From NCBI RefSeq assembly GCF_020524025.1, contig NZ_JAIVKN010000002.1:186001-250000 (forward strand): a stretch of DNA of 64,000 bases, given 5' to 3'. Position numbers and translations under genes: made by a program. Positions 24,572-33,626 of the stretch are shown piece by piece. Position 1 is the stretch's first letter. Every line of letters starts with the position of its first letter. Below the pieces are notes generated by a model. The model worked only from the letters and a program-made list of their open reading frames with translations, had not been told where the DNA came from and made no database searches. Source of the DNA: Halobacillus litoralis (GTDB taxonomy: Bacteria; Bacillota; Bacilli; Bacillales; Halobacillaceae).

Positions 24572-25618
24572 ATGGCAAAGCAAGTCGTGCGCGTCAGAAG
24601 ACGCAAAAAGAAAAAGAAAAAGAGAATGCGGAGAATTGTTTCTTTCCTTTTTATATTAGCGTTATTAATAGGTGGAGGCTTTTATTACGTCTCCAAAGTA
24701 TATACAGCTTCTTATCAAGACCTGGATCGTGAGAAATCAGATTTACGGGCAGAGGCGGTTGATATTGGTGACGATCCAATATCAATTCTGTTAATGGGAG
24801 TTGAAGATTACTCCACAAATGGGGCAGCCGGCCGTGCAGATACCCAGATTGTCATGACCCTTGATCCAGATACAAACAATATGACCATGACAAGTATCCC
24901 ACGCGATACAAAAGTGGATATACCTGCATACAAAGTGGGAGAAAAATATGCGGGCTCCCATAAGCTTAACGCAACTTATTCTCTTGGTGAAGTTTCCGGA
25001 TACGGGGCAGAGAAACTCGCTGTCGAAACCGTAGAGGATTACCTTGAAATCCCAATCGATAAGTTTGCTTCTGTGAACTTTGAAGGATTTATGGATATCG
25101 TGGATTTAATGGGTGGGGTTACCATTGATGTAAAAGAAGGCTTCTGGGAACGAAGCAGTCTGGACCACGATAAGAAGATACAATTTGAAAAAGGCCCGAC
25201 AAAGATGACGGGAGAAGAGGCCTTAGCTTTTGTCCGCATGAGAAAGCGTGATGTCGGGCTCACTTACACAAGAGATGAAAGACAGCGGCAGTTTCTTAAA
25301 GCAAGTATAGATGAAGCTCTATCTGCCGGGAACCTGTTGAAAGTCAATGATTTCACAGATGTTCTTGGTAAAAGTGTCAGTACAAACCTGAAGCTTTCTG
25401 AATTGTACGCCGTCCAGAAAGCTTTATCTTCCAACAATCCATCGACAGAAACCTTTTTAATTGAAGGTGAAGATAAGCGTCTCAATGATGGACTGTACTA
25501 CTTTGTCCCTGATGAAGTCAGCCTTGCCCAAGTCAAGCAGAAGCTGAAGACCGCTTTAGAGATACAAACGGCTTCCAATGCAGACAGTTCACAGGAAAAT
25601 CAGCCTTCTAATTCTTGA
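24572..25618 (+). CDS. Second LytR-CpsA-Psr family protein
   Basis: 348 residues. The very basic N-terminus (RVRRRKKKKKKRMRR) and one membrane helix (about 26-45) precede the LCP domain with ISILLMGVEDYS, GRADTQIVMTL, MTSIPRDTKVDIP and ALAFVRMRKRDVGLTYTRDE. It is a paralogue of the protein at 20272 and probably also ligates anionic wall polymers. The ATG at 24572 is 6 bases after GAGGTG; a GTG three codons earlier lies inside that site. It is monocistronic with a strong terminator. Confidence 0.9.
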   Translation: MAKQVVRVRRRKKKKKKRMRRIVSFLFILALLIGGGFYYVSKVYTASYQDLDREKSDLRAEAVDIGDDPISILLMGVEDYSTNGAAGRADTQIVMTLDPDTNNMTMTSIPRDTKVDIPAYKVGEKYAGSHKLNATYSLGEVSGYGAEKLAVETVEDYLEIPIDKFASVNFEGFMDIVDLMGGVTIDVKEGFWERSSLDHDKKIQFEKGPTKMTGEEALAFVRMRKRDVGLTYTRDERQRQFLKASIDEALSAGNLLKVNDFTDVLGKSVSTNLKLSELYAVQKALSSNNPSTETFLIEGEDKRLNDGLYYFVPDEVSLAQVKQKLKTALEIQTASNADSSQENQPSNS

Positions 25619-25621
25619 TAA

Positions 25622-25658
25622 AAAACGCACCATCCATATGGATGGTGCGTTTTTTATT
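25622..25658 (+). terminator. Terminator of the second LCP gene
   Basis: AACGCACCATCC pairs with GGATGGTGCGTT over ATAT, followed by a T-run. Confidence 0.9.
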
Positions 25659-25676
25659 CCCATTATTTTTATGTAA

Positions 25677-25937
25677 TTACATCCGCTTAAAAATCAGTAT
25701 TCCATTGACCCTTTCGGATGAATAGGGACCGTCATATTTTAATAGCTCCGGCACATCTGCCTCTGTCGTCTGAATACCAATACATTGAATCATAGATCTT
25801 TCGTGCAAAATACGCCGGAATGTATCTTCCGTCAAGTGTCTCAAGGGTTCTACAACAATCGTTTTGTCAATACGGACACTGTATCGGCCACTAATGGGCA
25901 ATTCTGTCTCGTCCAACAATAGCTTGGTTAAACGCAC
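25677..25937 (-). CDS. Hypothetical 86-residue protein
   Basis: A frame from a GTG at 25937 to a TAA at 25677. I do not recognise the family. It has no signal peptide or membrane helix and reads as a small mixed alpha/beta protein (PISGRYSVRIDKTIVVEPL, then YSSERVNGILIFKRM). The GTG has AGAGG only 3 bases upstream, so an internal TTG start is possible. The amino acid composition is plausible for a real gene; no neighbour shares its transcript. Confidence 0.55.
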   Translation of the reverse strand: MRLTKLLLDETELPISGRYSVRIDKTIVVEPLRHLTEDTFRRILHERSMIQCIGIQTTEADVPELLKYDGPYSSERVNGILIFKRM

Positions 25938-26322
25938 GAACCTCTGACATCCTCTCCTCTTTAAGTTAAGAAAAGTCCGGGCTTGCTTAATCAGGACTCC
26001 ACTCTATTTTAATTATAAGGAAGTCAAAAAATTTTAGAAACAGCAGATATTCCTAGTCAATCCATCGCCTTTCCAGCGTTTTTTATTGCAGCCTCGTTTA
26101 TATCCTCTCATTGTCTTACAAGAAACTTTAGAAAAACATCACTATTACTTAATAGGAATCCTTTAGAATAAAAAAAAGAGAATCACAATTTTTAAAAGTA
26201 GGCTTACCTATCCATTATTTGGTATAATAATTTGATAGGACAGCTTTTGAATACTCAAACTTTTAAATGAGAAAACATAAAAAGCCCTCTCTATATAAAC
26301 ATTCAAGAGAAGGCTGTGGGTA
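25938..26322. other. Intergenic region, nothing recognised
   Basis: About 385 AT-rich bases between the 86-residue gene and the DUF2187 gene. Its right end (26280-26317) is a weak hairpin AGCCCTCTCT...AGAGAAGGCT that may terminate the DUF2187 transcript. I see nothing else. Confidence 0.5.
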
Positions 26323-26532
26323 TTATTCTTCTATAATACGATAATTGGTATGAGCGACAACCGTTCTATCGTATTCAAAATCGATTTCATCTAAGTTATC
26401 CATAATAGTCAGATCCACAATCACAGATTGCTGGCATTGACTTGGGATAACTCTTCCTTTAAAGACAATATCGTTTCGCTCAAATGTTACGATTTGACCA
26501 GGTATTGCAATGCGATCATCAGGTTGTACCAT
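26323..26532 (-). CDS. DUF2187 (YkvS-like) small protein
   Basis: 69 residues. The core IPGQIVTFERNDIVFKGRVI, SVIVDLTIMDN and VVAHTNYRII fits DUF2187, a small beta-barrel (KOW-like) family of Bacillaceae with no established function. There is no membrane segment. It has its own transcript; the region upstream (26533-26731) is shared with the divergent YdcF-like gene. Confidence 0.8.
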   Translation of the reverse strand: MVQPDDRIAIPGQIVTFERNDIVFKGRVIPSQCQQSVIVDLTIMDNLDEIDFEYDRTVVAHTNYRIIEE

Positions 26533-26731
26533 ATCTCTCTACCCTTTCTGTTTCAACATTTTTATGTTTCACAAAAGTTTACACGAAATTGACAAACAAT
26601 TCAAACGAAAACTTTTACAATATATGTTACTAAATTCGACATAAATATACAAGCGTTTTCAATGGATGTTTAATATTTTTCCCTCTGAGATATATAGAAG
26701 ATATTATGAAATTTTAGAAAGGAAGATTCGT

Positions 26732-27325
26732 ATGGCACCACCGATTCAAAAAGTTAAAAAAACCATTCTAATCAGCTTTGGAATTTTTCTTTCTCTACTG
26801 ATTGCGGGCATCGTCACACTCTTCGTCCTCGGTCCTGAATATTTAATTGTTCAGGAGAAAAAAGAAACACTCCCTTCTTCTGACGCGATCATCGTTCTAA
26901 GCGGAGGGGAAAATCGACTTGAACATGGTGTCGAGCTTTATAAAGATGGTGCCGCTGATACATTAATATTGACGAACGCGCTGGAAGAAGGCACAACAGA
27001 AGAAGATGCAGTATCCATGGGAATCCCAGAACGCGCCATTATAGAAGAAACAAAGGCAGACAGTACATATGAAAATGCCACCCTGTCGAAAGAAATCATG
27101 GACCGGGAAAATCTGACCTCGGCAATAGTAGTGACCAGCGATTACCATTCAAGAAGAACAAAAATGACATTTGAAGACATCTATGATAAGGATTACAGTC
27201 TATCCTATTCCTTTTCTGCTTCTTCTTTTAATGTTGAGGACGGCTTAACAGAAAAGGAAAAAAAGACAACTTTCAGTGAATATACTAAACTAATTGCTTA
27301 TTCTTTTCGTCTTCTCTTTACATAA
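26732..27325 (+). CDS. YdcF-like (DUF218) membrane-anchored protein
   Basis: 197 residues. One N-terminal membrane helix (about 12-35) precedes a DUF218 domain with SDAIIVLSGGENRLEHGVELY, DTLILTNAL and IVVTSDYHSRRTKMTF. DUF218 proteins include SanA and ElyC-type factors involved in envelope or lipid-carrier metabolism; the exact reaction is unknown. The ATG at 26732 follows AAGGAAG with 8-base spacing. The frame extends 22 codons further upstream but without a good site. Confidence 0.85.
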   Translation: MAPPIQKVKKTILISFGIFLSLLIAGIVTLFVLGPEYLIVQEKKETLPSSDAIIVLSGGENRLEHGVELYKDGAADTLILTNALEEGTTEEDAVSMGIPERAIIEETKADSTYENATLSKEIMDRENLTSAIVVTSDYHSRRTKMTFEDIYDKDYSLSYSFSASSFNVEDGLTEKEKKTTFSEYTKLIAYSFRLLFT

Positions 27326-27420
27326 AGATTCTGTTAAAGCTTAGTGATGTTATTTTAGGTTTGTAGAAGAAAAGAAAAAGATTTCGTCATCCCCCATTTA
27401 GAAATGTTTGTTAAGATCCC

Positions 27421-27487
27421 GGGGCTGGGGAGAACGACTCGCTTACTGCGGGAGCAAGTCGTTCCGATCCGTTTCCCTCCCCCCCCC
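27421..27487 (-). repeat. Inverted-repeat element, copy C (short form)
   Basis: A 67-base short form. On the minus strand GAACGACT and AGTCGTTC form the stem, the block TAAGCGAGTCGTTC corresponds to GGAAAGCGAG of the long copies, and the ends are G-rich and C-rich as in copies A and B. The long interior, including GAGACTCC, is missing. Confidence 0.65.
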
Positions 27488-27601
27488 TTTCAAACATGTT
27501 TTTCCCCTATAAAAACTTCAGAGATATACTCCCTTTCTACATTTCCTGTGAAACGATCTTCTATATTTCAGTCTATTCTGCCAATTAATGAGTTAGTCCT
27601 A

Positions 27602-27643
27602 TAGACATGTTTCGCTTTCCACCTTATAATGAAAGCGATTTCA
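27602..27643 (+). promoter_or_regulatory. SigA promoter with overlapping cre site
   Basis: TAGACA (27602-27607), 17 bases, then TATAAT (27625-27630) is a near-consensus SigA promoter. ATGAAAGCGATTTCA (27629-27643) matches the cre consensus WTGNAANCGNWNNCW at every fixed position and overlaps the -10 box, so CcpA binding should block transcription. A LacI-family repressor could also use this palindrome. Confidence 0.8.
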
Positions 27644-27665
27644 CATATATTAACAGAAAGAAGGG

Positions 27666-30434
27666 ATGTACGTGTCGAAGAAAACATGGATTTGGTTTAT
27701 AGGGGTGACCCTTTTATTTTTAACATTTATGCAACCGGTTGCATTAAATGTTCATGCCGATGCCAAAACCTATGATCAAGTGGTTCTTCGCGGAAGTGCG
27801 GATTCACTGGACTGGAGCTCAAATGACCATCCTCTCCATTACGATGAAGCCGAGGGTGTGTGGCTCAGCGCCCCCGTTTCTTTAGAAGGCGGAAAAACGA
27901 CAGAGTATAAGTTTGTTTATGACGGTAACTGGATGCCGGGGGCAAACTTAGAGGTGACAGCCCCTCAGGATGCCGATTACATTTTCGCTTTTTATCCTGA
28001 GAATGAACGCAAAGTTGATATCCGCCTGGCTGATACGTATGAAGCGAGTGTGACCTTAGAATTGACCGTGCCTGAGGGTACACCTGAATGGGTAACACCT
28101 ACGATCGCTTCAAGTAAAAATGACTTCCATTATACGGCAAGTCCGATGGAAAAAGCAGGCGAAGATACTTACTCCGTTCAAGTGGTAGGAAATACAGGAG
28201 AAGAAATCTCCTATTTTTACAGCTTAGCAGGTGAAGCTTATAAGGAAGACCGTAAGCAGCCACGAACGGTTACCTTAACAGAGGATGCTCAAGTTCAGGA
28301 GGATGCTGTGGACAAATGGAAGACCATTCCGGTTGCCCAGTCCGTGACGCATGACTTTAATCATGATCCTTATACGCCCGCCAAAAATGATGATGTAACG
28401 GTCTCTGTTACGGTGGAACACTTCGGTCCGATTGATCAAGGGGCTGTCTATTATACGACGGATGGCAGCACCCCTGTTGGAAAACGCGGTTCTGTTGATA
28501 ATGGATCGCTCTCTACCCTTACGATTAAAGAAACATCCGAAAATGCCAACGGACTAAAGACATCCCAGCTTGAAGGAACCATTCCCTCACAGAAAAATGG
28601 CACACGAGTGAAGTATAAAATAGACGTTTGGAATAGTGAGAGTGCTGGATCACAATTTGCAGATAACAATGTGCTTGCTCCTGATGAAGCGACTGAATTT
28701 GCCTACTACGTCGATGATTTCCAGTCCCCCGATTGGGCTAAAGAAGCGGTGATCTATCAGGTATTTGTTGATCGGTTCCGGGATGGAAGTGAAAAGAACA
28801 ATACGTCTGTAGACGCTGATGCCCCTCTTGATGAGCGGTTAAAAGGCTGGATGGGTGGAGACCTGCAGGGAGTCATTGAGAAAATCGACTATATTGATGA
28901 TCTCGGTGTAAATACACTTTGGATTTCCCCTATTTATGAAGGACCTTATTCCCATGGGTACCATCCTACAGATTTTATGAATATTGACCCTCGATTTGGA
29001 AGCAATGATTTGATGAAGGAACTTGTAAAAGAAGCCCACAAAAGAGAGATGAGAGTTGTCTATGACCTTGTTCCGAACCATACTTCTAATCAGCATGAAT
29101 TTTTCCAGGATGCTCTGGAAAAAGGGGAGACAAGTGTCTACTATGACTGGTATACCTTTATCAAATGGCCGGATGAATACGAAACGTTTTACAGTGTTAA
29201 GGAACTCCCTGAGTTGAACAATGACAACCCTGAAACACGGGCATATATGCTTGATGAAGTGGTTCCATTCTGGATGGAGGAAATCGGTGTGGATGGTTTC
29301 CGTCTTGATTATGCGAAAGGACCAAGTCAAAGCTTCTGGGTCGACTTCCGTCATAAAGTGAAGTCGCTCGATTCTGACGCGTTTATCTTTGGTGAGATCT
29401 GGGACAGCTTAGAAACCATTGATTCTTACACAGGTAAGCTGGATGGAGCCATAGACTTCGAAACGCAGTCAGCAATTTACGAAGCTTTTATTAATGATGG
29501 ATCCATGAATCAGCTGGGAGACTCTCTTGAGACGATTTATGAAACCTACGGAGATGAATACATTGGAGCCACCTTCCTCGACAGTCACGACATGCCACGC
29601 TTTATCTATGAAGCAGATGGGGATGTGACTACAATGAAAAATGCGGCTGCTCTGCAGTTTGCACTGCCGGGGGCTCCTATCATCTATTATGGGGATGAAG
29701 TAGGCTTATCCCAAAGCGGTGATCACAATGATGTGAAAGAATGGAAGGACCGCTATTACCGTGAAATGATGATTTGGGATAAAGATAAGCAGAATAAAGA
29801 TTTGAAATCTCATTACAAGACGTTGATTGATGCTCGAGATGACCATCCTGCATTGACACACGGAGATTTTAAAGTGATCTATTCCGATGATGACATCCTT
29901 ATTTTTGAACGTTCTGAACCTAACGACAAAGTAGTTACAGTCATCAATAAAGGAGAGCAGGACAGAAACCTGGACTTGATTGAACTCTACAATCAAAAGA
30001 CACCAAATAAAGTCCAGTTGAAATCGCTGCTTGGCAAAGAGAAGCTGAAAAGTCATAAAGGATCATTAGAAATGACGATTGAGGCAGATTCTGTTGAAGT
30101 TTATGACGTAAAAGGCAAGCTGCGCTATGAAGAACCATCAGAAGAAAAGAAATATTCCAAAGTGGTGTTAAGAGGTTCTGCTCCTCTTAACTGGGAAACA
30201 GACCAGTATATGTTGACGTTTGATGAAAAGGATCTCGTCTGGAAAAGTGGGCCGGTTTCACTAACAGCGGGCGAAACTGTAGAATATAAGTTTGTCCGTG
30301 ACGGGGAATGGCTGGAGGGAAACAATTTAACCTTCACTCCGCCTTCTACGGGTGAATATATGTTTATTTTTGACCCACAAGATGAGTATGAGATAGAAGT
30401 ACTGCCACTTGCCCAGGCTGCTGAAGCATCCTGA
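27666..30434 (+). CDS. Secreted GH13 alpha-amylase-type enzyme with duplicated binding modules
   Basis: 922 residues. A signal peptide (about 1-31, ending VHADA) is followed by a beta-sandwich module at about 36-120 (VVLRGSADSLDW, EYKFVYDGNWMPG). A linker and a second N-terminal domain (about 220-355) lead to the GH13 barrel (about 360-740). Region I is DLVPNH, region II GFRLDYAK with nucleophile Asp548, region III FGEIWD with acid/base Glu577, and region IV DSHD with Asp642. A second copy of the first module closes the protein (about 832-915). The modules resemble the X25/CBM type of pullulanases and probably bind starch. Specificity (amylase, neopullulanase or amylopullulanase) is uncertain. 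Start is ATG 27666 or, better spaced from GAAGGG, GTG 27672. Regulated by cre. Confidence 0.9.
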   Translation: MYVSKKTWIWFIGVTLLFLTFMQPVALNVHADAKTYDQVVLRGSADSLDWSSNDHPLHYDEAEGVWLSAPVSLEGGKTTEYKFVYDGNWMPGANLEVTAPQDADYIFAFYPENERKVDIRLADTYEASVTLELTVPEGTPEWVTPTIASSKNDFHYTASPMEKAGEDTYSVQVVGNTGEEISYFYSLAGEAYKEDRKQPRTVTLTEDAQVQEDAVDKWKTIPVAQSVTHDFNHDPYTPAKNDDVTVSVTVEHFGPIDQGAVYYTTDGSTPVGKRGSVDNGSLSTLTIKETSENANGLKTSQLEGTIPSQKNGTRVKYKIDVWNSESAGSQFADNNVLAPDEATEFAYYVDDFQSPDWAKEAVIYQVFVDRFRDGSEKNNTSVDADAPLDERLKGWMGGDLQGVIEKIDYIDDLGVNTLWISPIYEGPYSHGYHPTDFMNIDPRFGSNDLMKELVKEAHKREMRVVYDLVPNHTSNQHEFFQDALEKGETSVYYDWYTFIKWPDEYETFYSVKELPELNNDNPETRAYMLDEVVPFWMEEIGVDGFRLDYAKGPSQSFWVDFRHKVKSLDSDAFIFGEIWDSLETIDSYTGKLDGAIDFETQSAIYEAFINDGSMNQLGDSLETIYETYGDEYIGATFLDSHDMPRFIYEADGDVTTMKNAAALQFALPGAPIIYYGDEVGLSQSGDHNDVKEWKDRYYREMMIWDKDKQNKDLKSHYKTLIDARDDHPALTHGDFKVIYSDDDILIFERSEPNDKVVTVINKGEQDRNLDLIELYNQKTPNKVQLKSLLGKEKLKSHKGSLEMTIEADSVEVYDVKGKLRYEEPSEEKKYSKVVLRGSAPLNWETDQYMLTFDEKDLVWKSGPVSLTAGETVEYKFVRDGEWLEGNNLTFTPPSTGEYMFIFDPQDEYEIEVLPLAQAAEAS

Positions 30435-30437
30435 CCG

Positions 30438-30470
30438 AAAAGCCTCCTGACAATAGTCAGGAGGCTTTTA
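30438..30470. terminator. Bidirectional terminator between convergent genes
   Basis: AAAAGCCTCCTGAC pairs with GTCAGGAGGCTTTT over AATA. It serves the amylase gene on the plus strand and the 154-residue gene on the minus strand. Confidence 0.9.
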
Positions 30471-30932
30471 CTTTTGATAATCCCATAAGATTTTCCACTT
30501 GCTCTTTTCCTTTGTCACATACACATCCTGATGAAGTCTGAACTGCCCATACTTCCCTTTAAAGGTCTGAATGACTGTCATAAAATAGACATCCTTAACA
30601 GGTTTAGCCCCTTTCTCCATCGTCCACTGATCAAGATGGGTCACCTCTCCAATAGTAAATGTAAAGGTCTCAACGCCGAAATGGTTCATAAAAACATGGG
30701 CACGATCCTGTATGTAATGCCCTTTATCAAATTTCTTTTTCATCTCTGAATGAAGAAGTCCCCAGGAATCTGCGAATTTCGCCTCTTGTTCATAGAGGTA
30801 GAATTGTTCCACCGTCCCTTCTGCTTCATGGCCGGGACGTGTCATTACGAAAAAAGTAATCGCAATCGCTGCGATTAAAGCAACGATAAGCAAGAGCGAG
30901 ATGAGGACAATCGGTGTATTACTTTTCTTCAT
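30468..30932 (-). CDS. Hypothetical membrane-anchored protein
   Basis: 154 residues. One N-terminal membrane helix (about 8-30, IVLISLLLIVALIAAIAITF) is followed by an extracytoplasmic domain with EQFYLYEQEAKFADSWGLL, QDRAHVFMNHFG and a C-terminal VYVTKEKSKWKILWDYQ. The last segment, a Lys-Trp-Lys-Ile strand after an alpha/beta stretch, is typical of NTF2-like (DUF4878-type) folds, so an NTF2-like sensor or ligand-binding domain is possible. Not recognised as a named family. Confidence 0.75.
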   Translation of the reverse strand: MKKSNTPIVLISLLLIVALIAAIAITFFVMTRPGHEAEGTVEQFYLYEQEAKFADSWGLLHSEMKKKFDKGHYIQDRAHVFMNHFGVETFTFTIGEVTHLDQWTMEKGAKPVKDVYFMTVIQTFKGKYGQFRLHQDVYVTKEKSKWKILWDYQK

Positions 30933-30974
30933 GTGGACCCCCTCCCCCTATACGATATGCAGGGAGGAAGAAAA

Positions 30975-31005
30975 AAAGAGCGCCCATTAAAGAGCACTCC
31001 CGTTT
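30975..31005 (-). terminator. Terminator of the SEC-C gene
   Basis: Minus strand GAGTGC pairs with GCGCTC over a 10-base loop, followed by seven T. Confidence 0.65.
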
Positions 31006-31010
31006 CTTAC

Positions 31011-32030
31011 TTATTCCTTCTGGTCCAAAAACTGATTGATCTGGGTGATCCGCTTGCTCATGCTGCCTGCGCTCACATCGTATTTTTCTGCGACAGCTTT
31101 CTTCGTCACTTTCTCAGGCTCCGAACGGAAATAGGACGTACTGCGGTAGATGTGTTCTAAAGCGGCTGTCACGACTTCCGGCTTACGGAATGTCGGCTTC
31201 TCCTGTTGTTTATATGTTTCCCAGCTCTCTTTCAGCTGATCAAAAGCAGGCTCAGCCTTCAATTCACGATCCAGAAGATCAAGCACTTCATCACCTTCGG
31301 AATTTTCGTCTTCCTGTTCAGCGGATACGTCCTGATCTTCCTCACCGTTCATATACATCCATTTTCTCAACTGTTCAATCAACGTACGCTGCATATATTG
31401 ATTAACATTGGCATCAGATGCCTTCGCAAACTCACTCTCCAGCTCTTCACGGAAGACTTGATAAGCCTTCGCATAGTTAGGAATTGCCAGTGGCACAAAA
31501 TTGTAGACAGGGCCCCACTTCAAAAGAACACCGATACAATAAGGCATATGTCCGTAGTTTTCTTCTTTCAACGGAATTCCGTCCCTTTTCACTTCGTATC
31601 TCTCACCACTCCATACGTCAACAACGGTAACGGTCTGCTCCGTCTGAGTCTCTTGAATCTCAAACAGGCTCACGTGCGGAGACTTCCAAGCTTCCATTGT
31701 AGCCATTGTTGCAGGACGGATAATTTTGTCTTTTTTCTTCTCCAGGAATTCATCATATAACGTAGAGCCATCTTCCTGCTTGTCCATAAATACACCTTGG
31801 ACCATACGGAAGGCTGCTTCCACTTCCTCTTCCTGTGTTTCCCGGTTATCCGTCGGAGTGACGTTCGGGTAATTGCGGTTCACATAAGCCATAAAGTGAC
31901 TGTAATGGTTTTTCAGTTCTTCATGAAGACTTTCTGAACCAATGCCCTCATCACTTTTATTCATACAGCATTTCTTATATTTTTTCCCACTTCCACAATG
32001 GCATGGGTCATTACGTTTTATCTTACTCAT
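31011..32030 (-). CDS. SEC-C zinc-binding protein with C-terminal HTH
   Basis: 339 residues. The N-terminal SEC-C motif (KRNDPCHCGSGKKYKKCC, about 5-22) is the zinc-binding segment also found at the end of SecA. A middle alpha/beta region with no recognised domain follows (about 60-215), then an acidic linker (DQDVSAEQEDENSEGDE). The C-terminus (about 300-335) looks like a helix-turn-helix (TKKAVAEKYDVSAGSMSKRI). The combination suggests a nucleic-acid- or ribosome-associated regulator, but the role is unknown. It stands alone, with about 230 bases upstream before the ABC permease gene. Confidence 0.8.
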   Translation of the reverse strand: MSKIKRNDPCHCGSGKKYKKCCMNKSDEGIGSESLHEELKNHYSHFMAYVNRNYPNVTPTDNRETQEEEVEAAFRMVQGVFMDKQEDGSTLYDEFLEKKKDKIIRPATMATMEAWKSPHVSLFEIQETQTEQTVTVVDVWSGERYEVKRDGIPLKEENYGHMPYCIGVLLKWGPVYNFVPLAIPNYAKAYQVFREELESEFAKASDANVNQYMQRTLIEQLRKWMYMNGEEDQDVSAEQEDENSEGDEVLDLLDRELKAEPAFDQLKESWETYKQQEKPTFRKPEVVTAALEHIYRSTSYFRSEPEKVTKKAVAEKYDVSAGSMSKRITQINQFLDQKE

Positions 32031-32258
32031 ATAAATCCCTCTCCTAATTGTTTAAACATCAACTCTACTAGGGTACCGAATATTCCTCCAACATGCAAAA
32101 AAACTAGGAAAAAGGGACGAAAAAAACTCTAAAAACCCAATATTTAATGATGACCGCCTTCCATTCAGGTCATTTTCAGGTCTATTCGCTCAACTAAGCT
32201 CACTCATGAATAAAAAAGCCCATCAAACATTCACTAGAATAACTGATCGGTTCTTCCA

Positions 32259-33626
32259 TTACACATCTCTTCGTAACGCCCGCAGGACATCAATTCTTGT
32301 TGCTTTTGCCGCCGGCTTCATCCCAGACAACATCGCTACACCAACACTAAGGGCCAGGCAGATCAGCGCCATATAAGGAGGGATATAGGAAAGCTGAATT
32401 ACAGTGTCCGGAGTTTCATTGAACACACGCTGAATAACAAACGGTAAAATCTGGTTGATTCCAGTACTGATTAAATACGCCGCAACTACGCCTGCAACAG
32501 CCCCCATAAGACCAATATAGCCGCTCTCCATAAGAAAGATACTCTTAATCATGCGCGGATGTCCACCGATCGCCTTCATGATACCAATATCCTGTGTTCG
32601 CTCTGTAACCGCCATGGACATCGTATTATAAATACCAATCGAAGCAATTAAAAGGGCAATCGTTCCTACAATAATGAGACCAACCTTGATGACTGCAAAT
32701 ACGACGTTCACCTGATCAACTTCCTCGGTAACCGAATAGATTTGATACCCTTCATCCTTTAACTGCTGAGATAAAGACTCGACCTTTTCCATATTTTCAG
32801 CAATGACTTTCACATCGTTAAATGTCCGCTGCTCCTCTTGATTTCTTAACATCTCTACTTCCTTTTCACTCATCTCAGGGGTAATCAGACTTCCATTTTC
32901 GGTTCCTGTAAACGCCTCGATCTTGGCAAGTACATCTTCGGATATGTAAACATCATCACTTTTCTGCCAGTCGCGGGAAGGGGGTTCCATAATTCCAACA
33001 ACCGTCACTGGGAATCTTTCACTTACCTGCTGCCCATCTTTTAACTGCTCCACTTCAAGTTCTACCGTTGCATTGAGCAGACTCTGACTAATCCGGTACT
33101 CCTCCTTTACCACCCCTTCTTCGTTAAACAACTCGGCTGAGACATCGGCGCTTTCTGGATATAAAAACTGATTTAAATGGTAGCCTACGAGGACTTCGTT
33201 CTCTGTTTGAGGCATTCGGCCTTCAGAAAGTTCCAAACCAGATTTTTTCTCAGAAGAAAAATCGACCGCACTGACATTGGACTGTCCCTCATAACCTTCA
33301 AAATGGACCATCGGGGAGTTTTGGATGACAATTTTATGAGACACAGTTCTCACATCTTCCATTTCTTTAAATAATTCAATATCCTGTTTTGTAATTTCAG
33401 GAGTATCTCCTTCTTCAACCTCGGATTTTGCGTATATGGAAATTTCCGTTATGTCACGGTCCTGCATCATATCCTGAACAATAAACCGCTGCGCTCCAAA
33501 CCCAATGGAGGCTAAAACAATCAGGAACGCACATCCAATCGCCGTTGCTAAGATCGTCATCCATACACGCGATTTATTTTTCTTCATGTTTTGTCTGATA
33601 AATTGAAAGCGGTCTATCCACTTCAT
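32259..33626 (-). CDS. ABC transporter permease (MacB/FtsX family)
   Basis: 455 residues. One N-terminal helix (about 22-45, MTILATAIGCAFLIVLASIG), a large extracytoplasmic MacB periplasmic-core-like domain (about 50-305) and three C-terminal helices (FtsX domain, with GIYNTMSMAVTERTQDIGIM) show the type VII exporter architecture. These act as mechanotransmission systems or export peptides, antibiotics or lipoproteins; no substrate is visible. It overlaps the ATPase gene by 4 bases (ATGA-type coupling). Confidence 0.9.
   Translation of the reverse strand: MKWIDRFQFIRQNMKKNKSRVWMTILATAIGCAFLIVLASIGFGAQRFIVQDMMQDRDITEISIYAKSEVEEGDTPEITKQDIELFKEMEDVRTVSHKIVIQNSPMVHFEGYEGQSNVSAVDFSSEKKSGLELSEGRMPQTENEVLVGYHLNQFLYPESADVSAELFNEEGVVKEEYRISQSLLNATVELEVEQLKDGQQVSERFPVTVVGIMEPPSRDWQKSDDVYISEDVLAKIEAFTGTENGSLITPEMSEKEVEMLRNQEEQRTFNDVKVIAENMEKVESLSQQLKDEGYQIYSVTEEVDQVNVVFAVIKVGLIIVGTIALLIASIGIYNTMSMAVTERTQDIGIMKAIGGHPRMIKSIFLMESGYIGLMGAVAGVVAAYLISTGINQILPFVIQRVFNETPDTVIQLSYIPPYMALICLALSVGVAMLSGMKPAAKATRIDVLRALRRDV

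Larger units (their letters stand above)
27326..27665. other. Intergenic region upstream of the amylase gene
   Basis: 340 bases holding repeat copy C (27421-27487) and the amylase promoter with cre site (27602-27643). No gene is credible here. Confidence 0.7.

Noticed and set aside
28839-29354. 171-codon minus-strand frame within the amylase gene
   Set aside because: Antisense shadow of the GH13 catalytic domain, whose motifs are intact on the plus strand.
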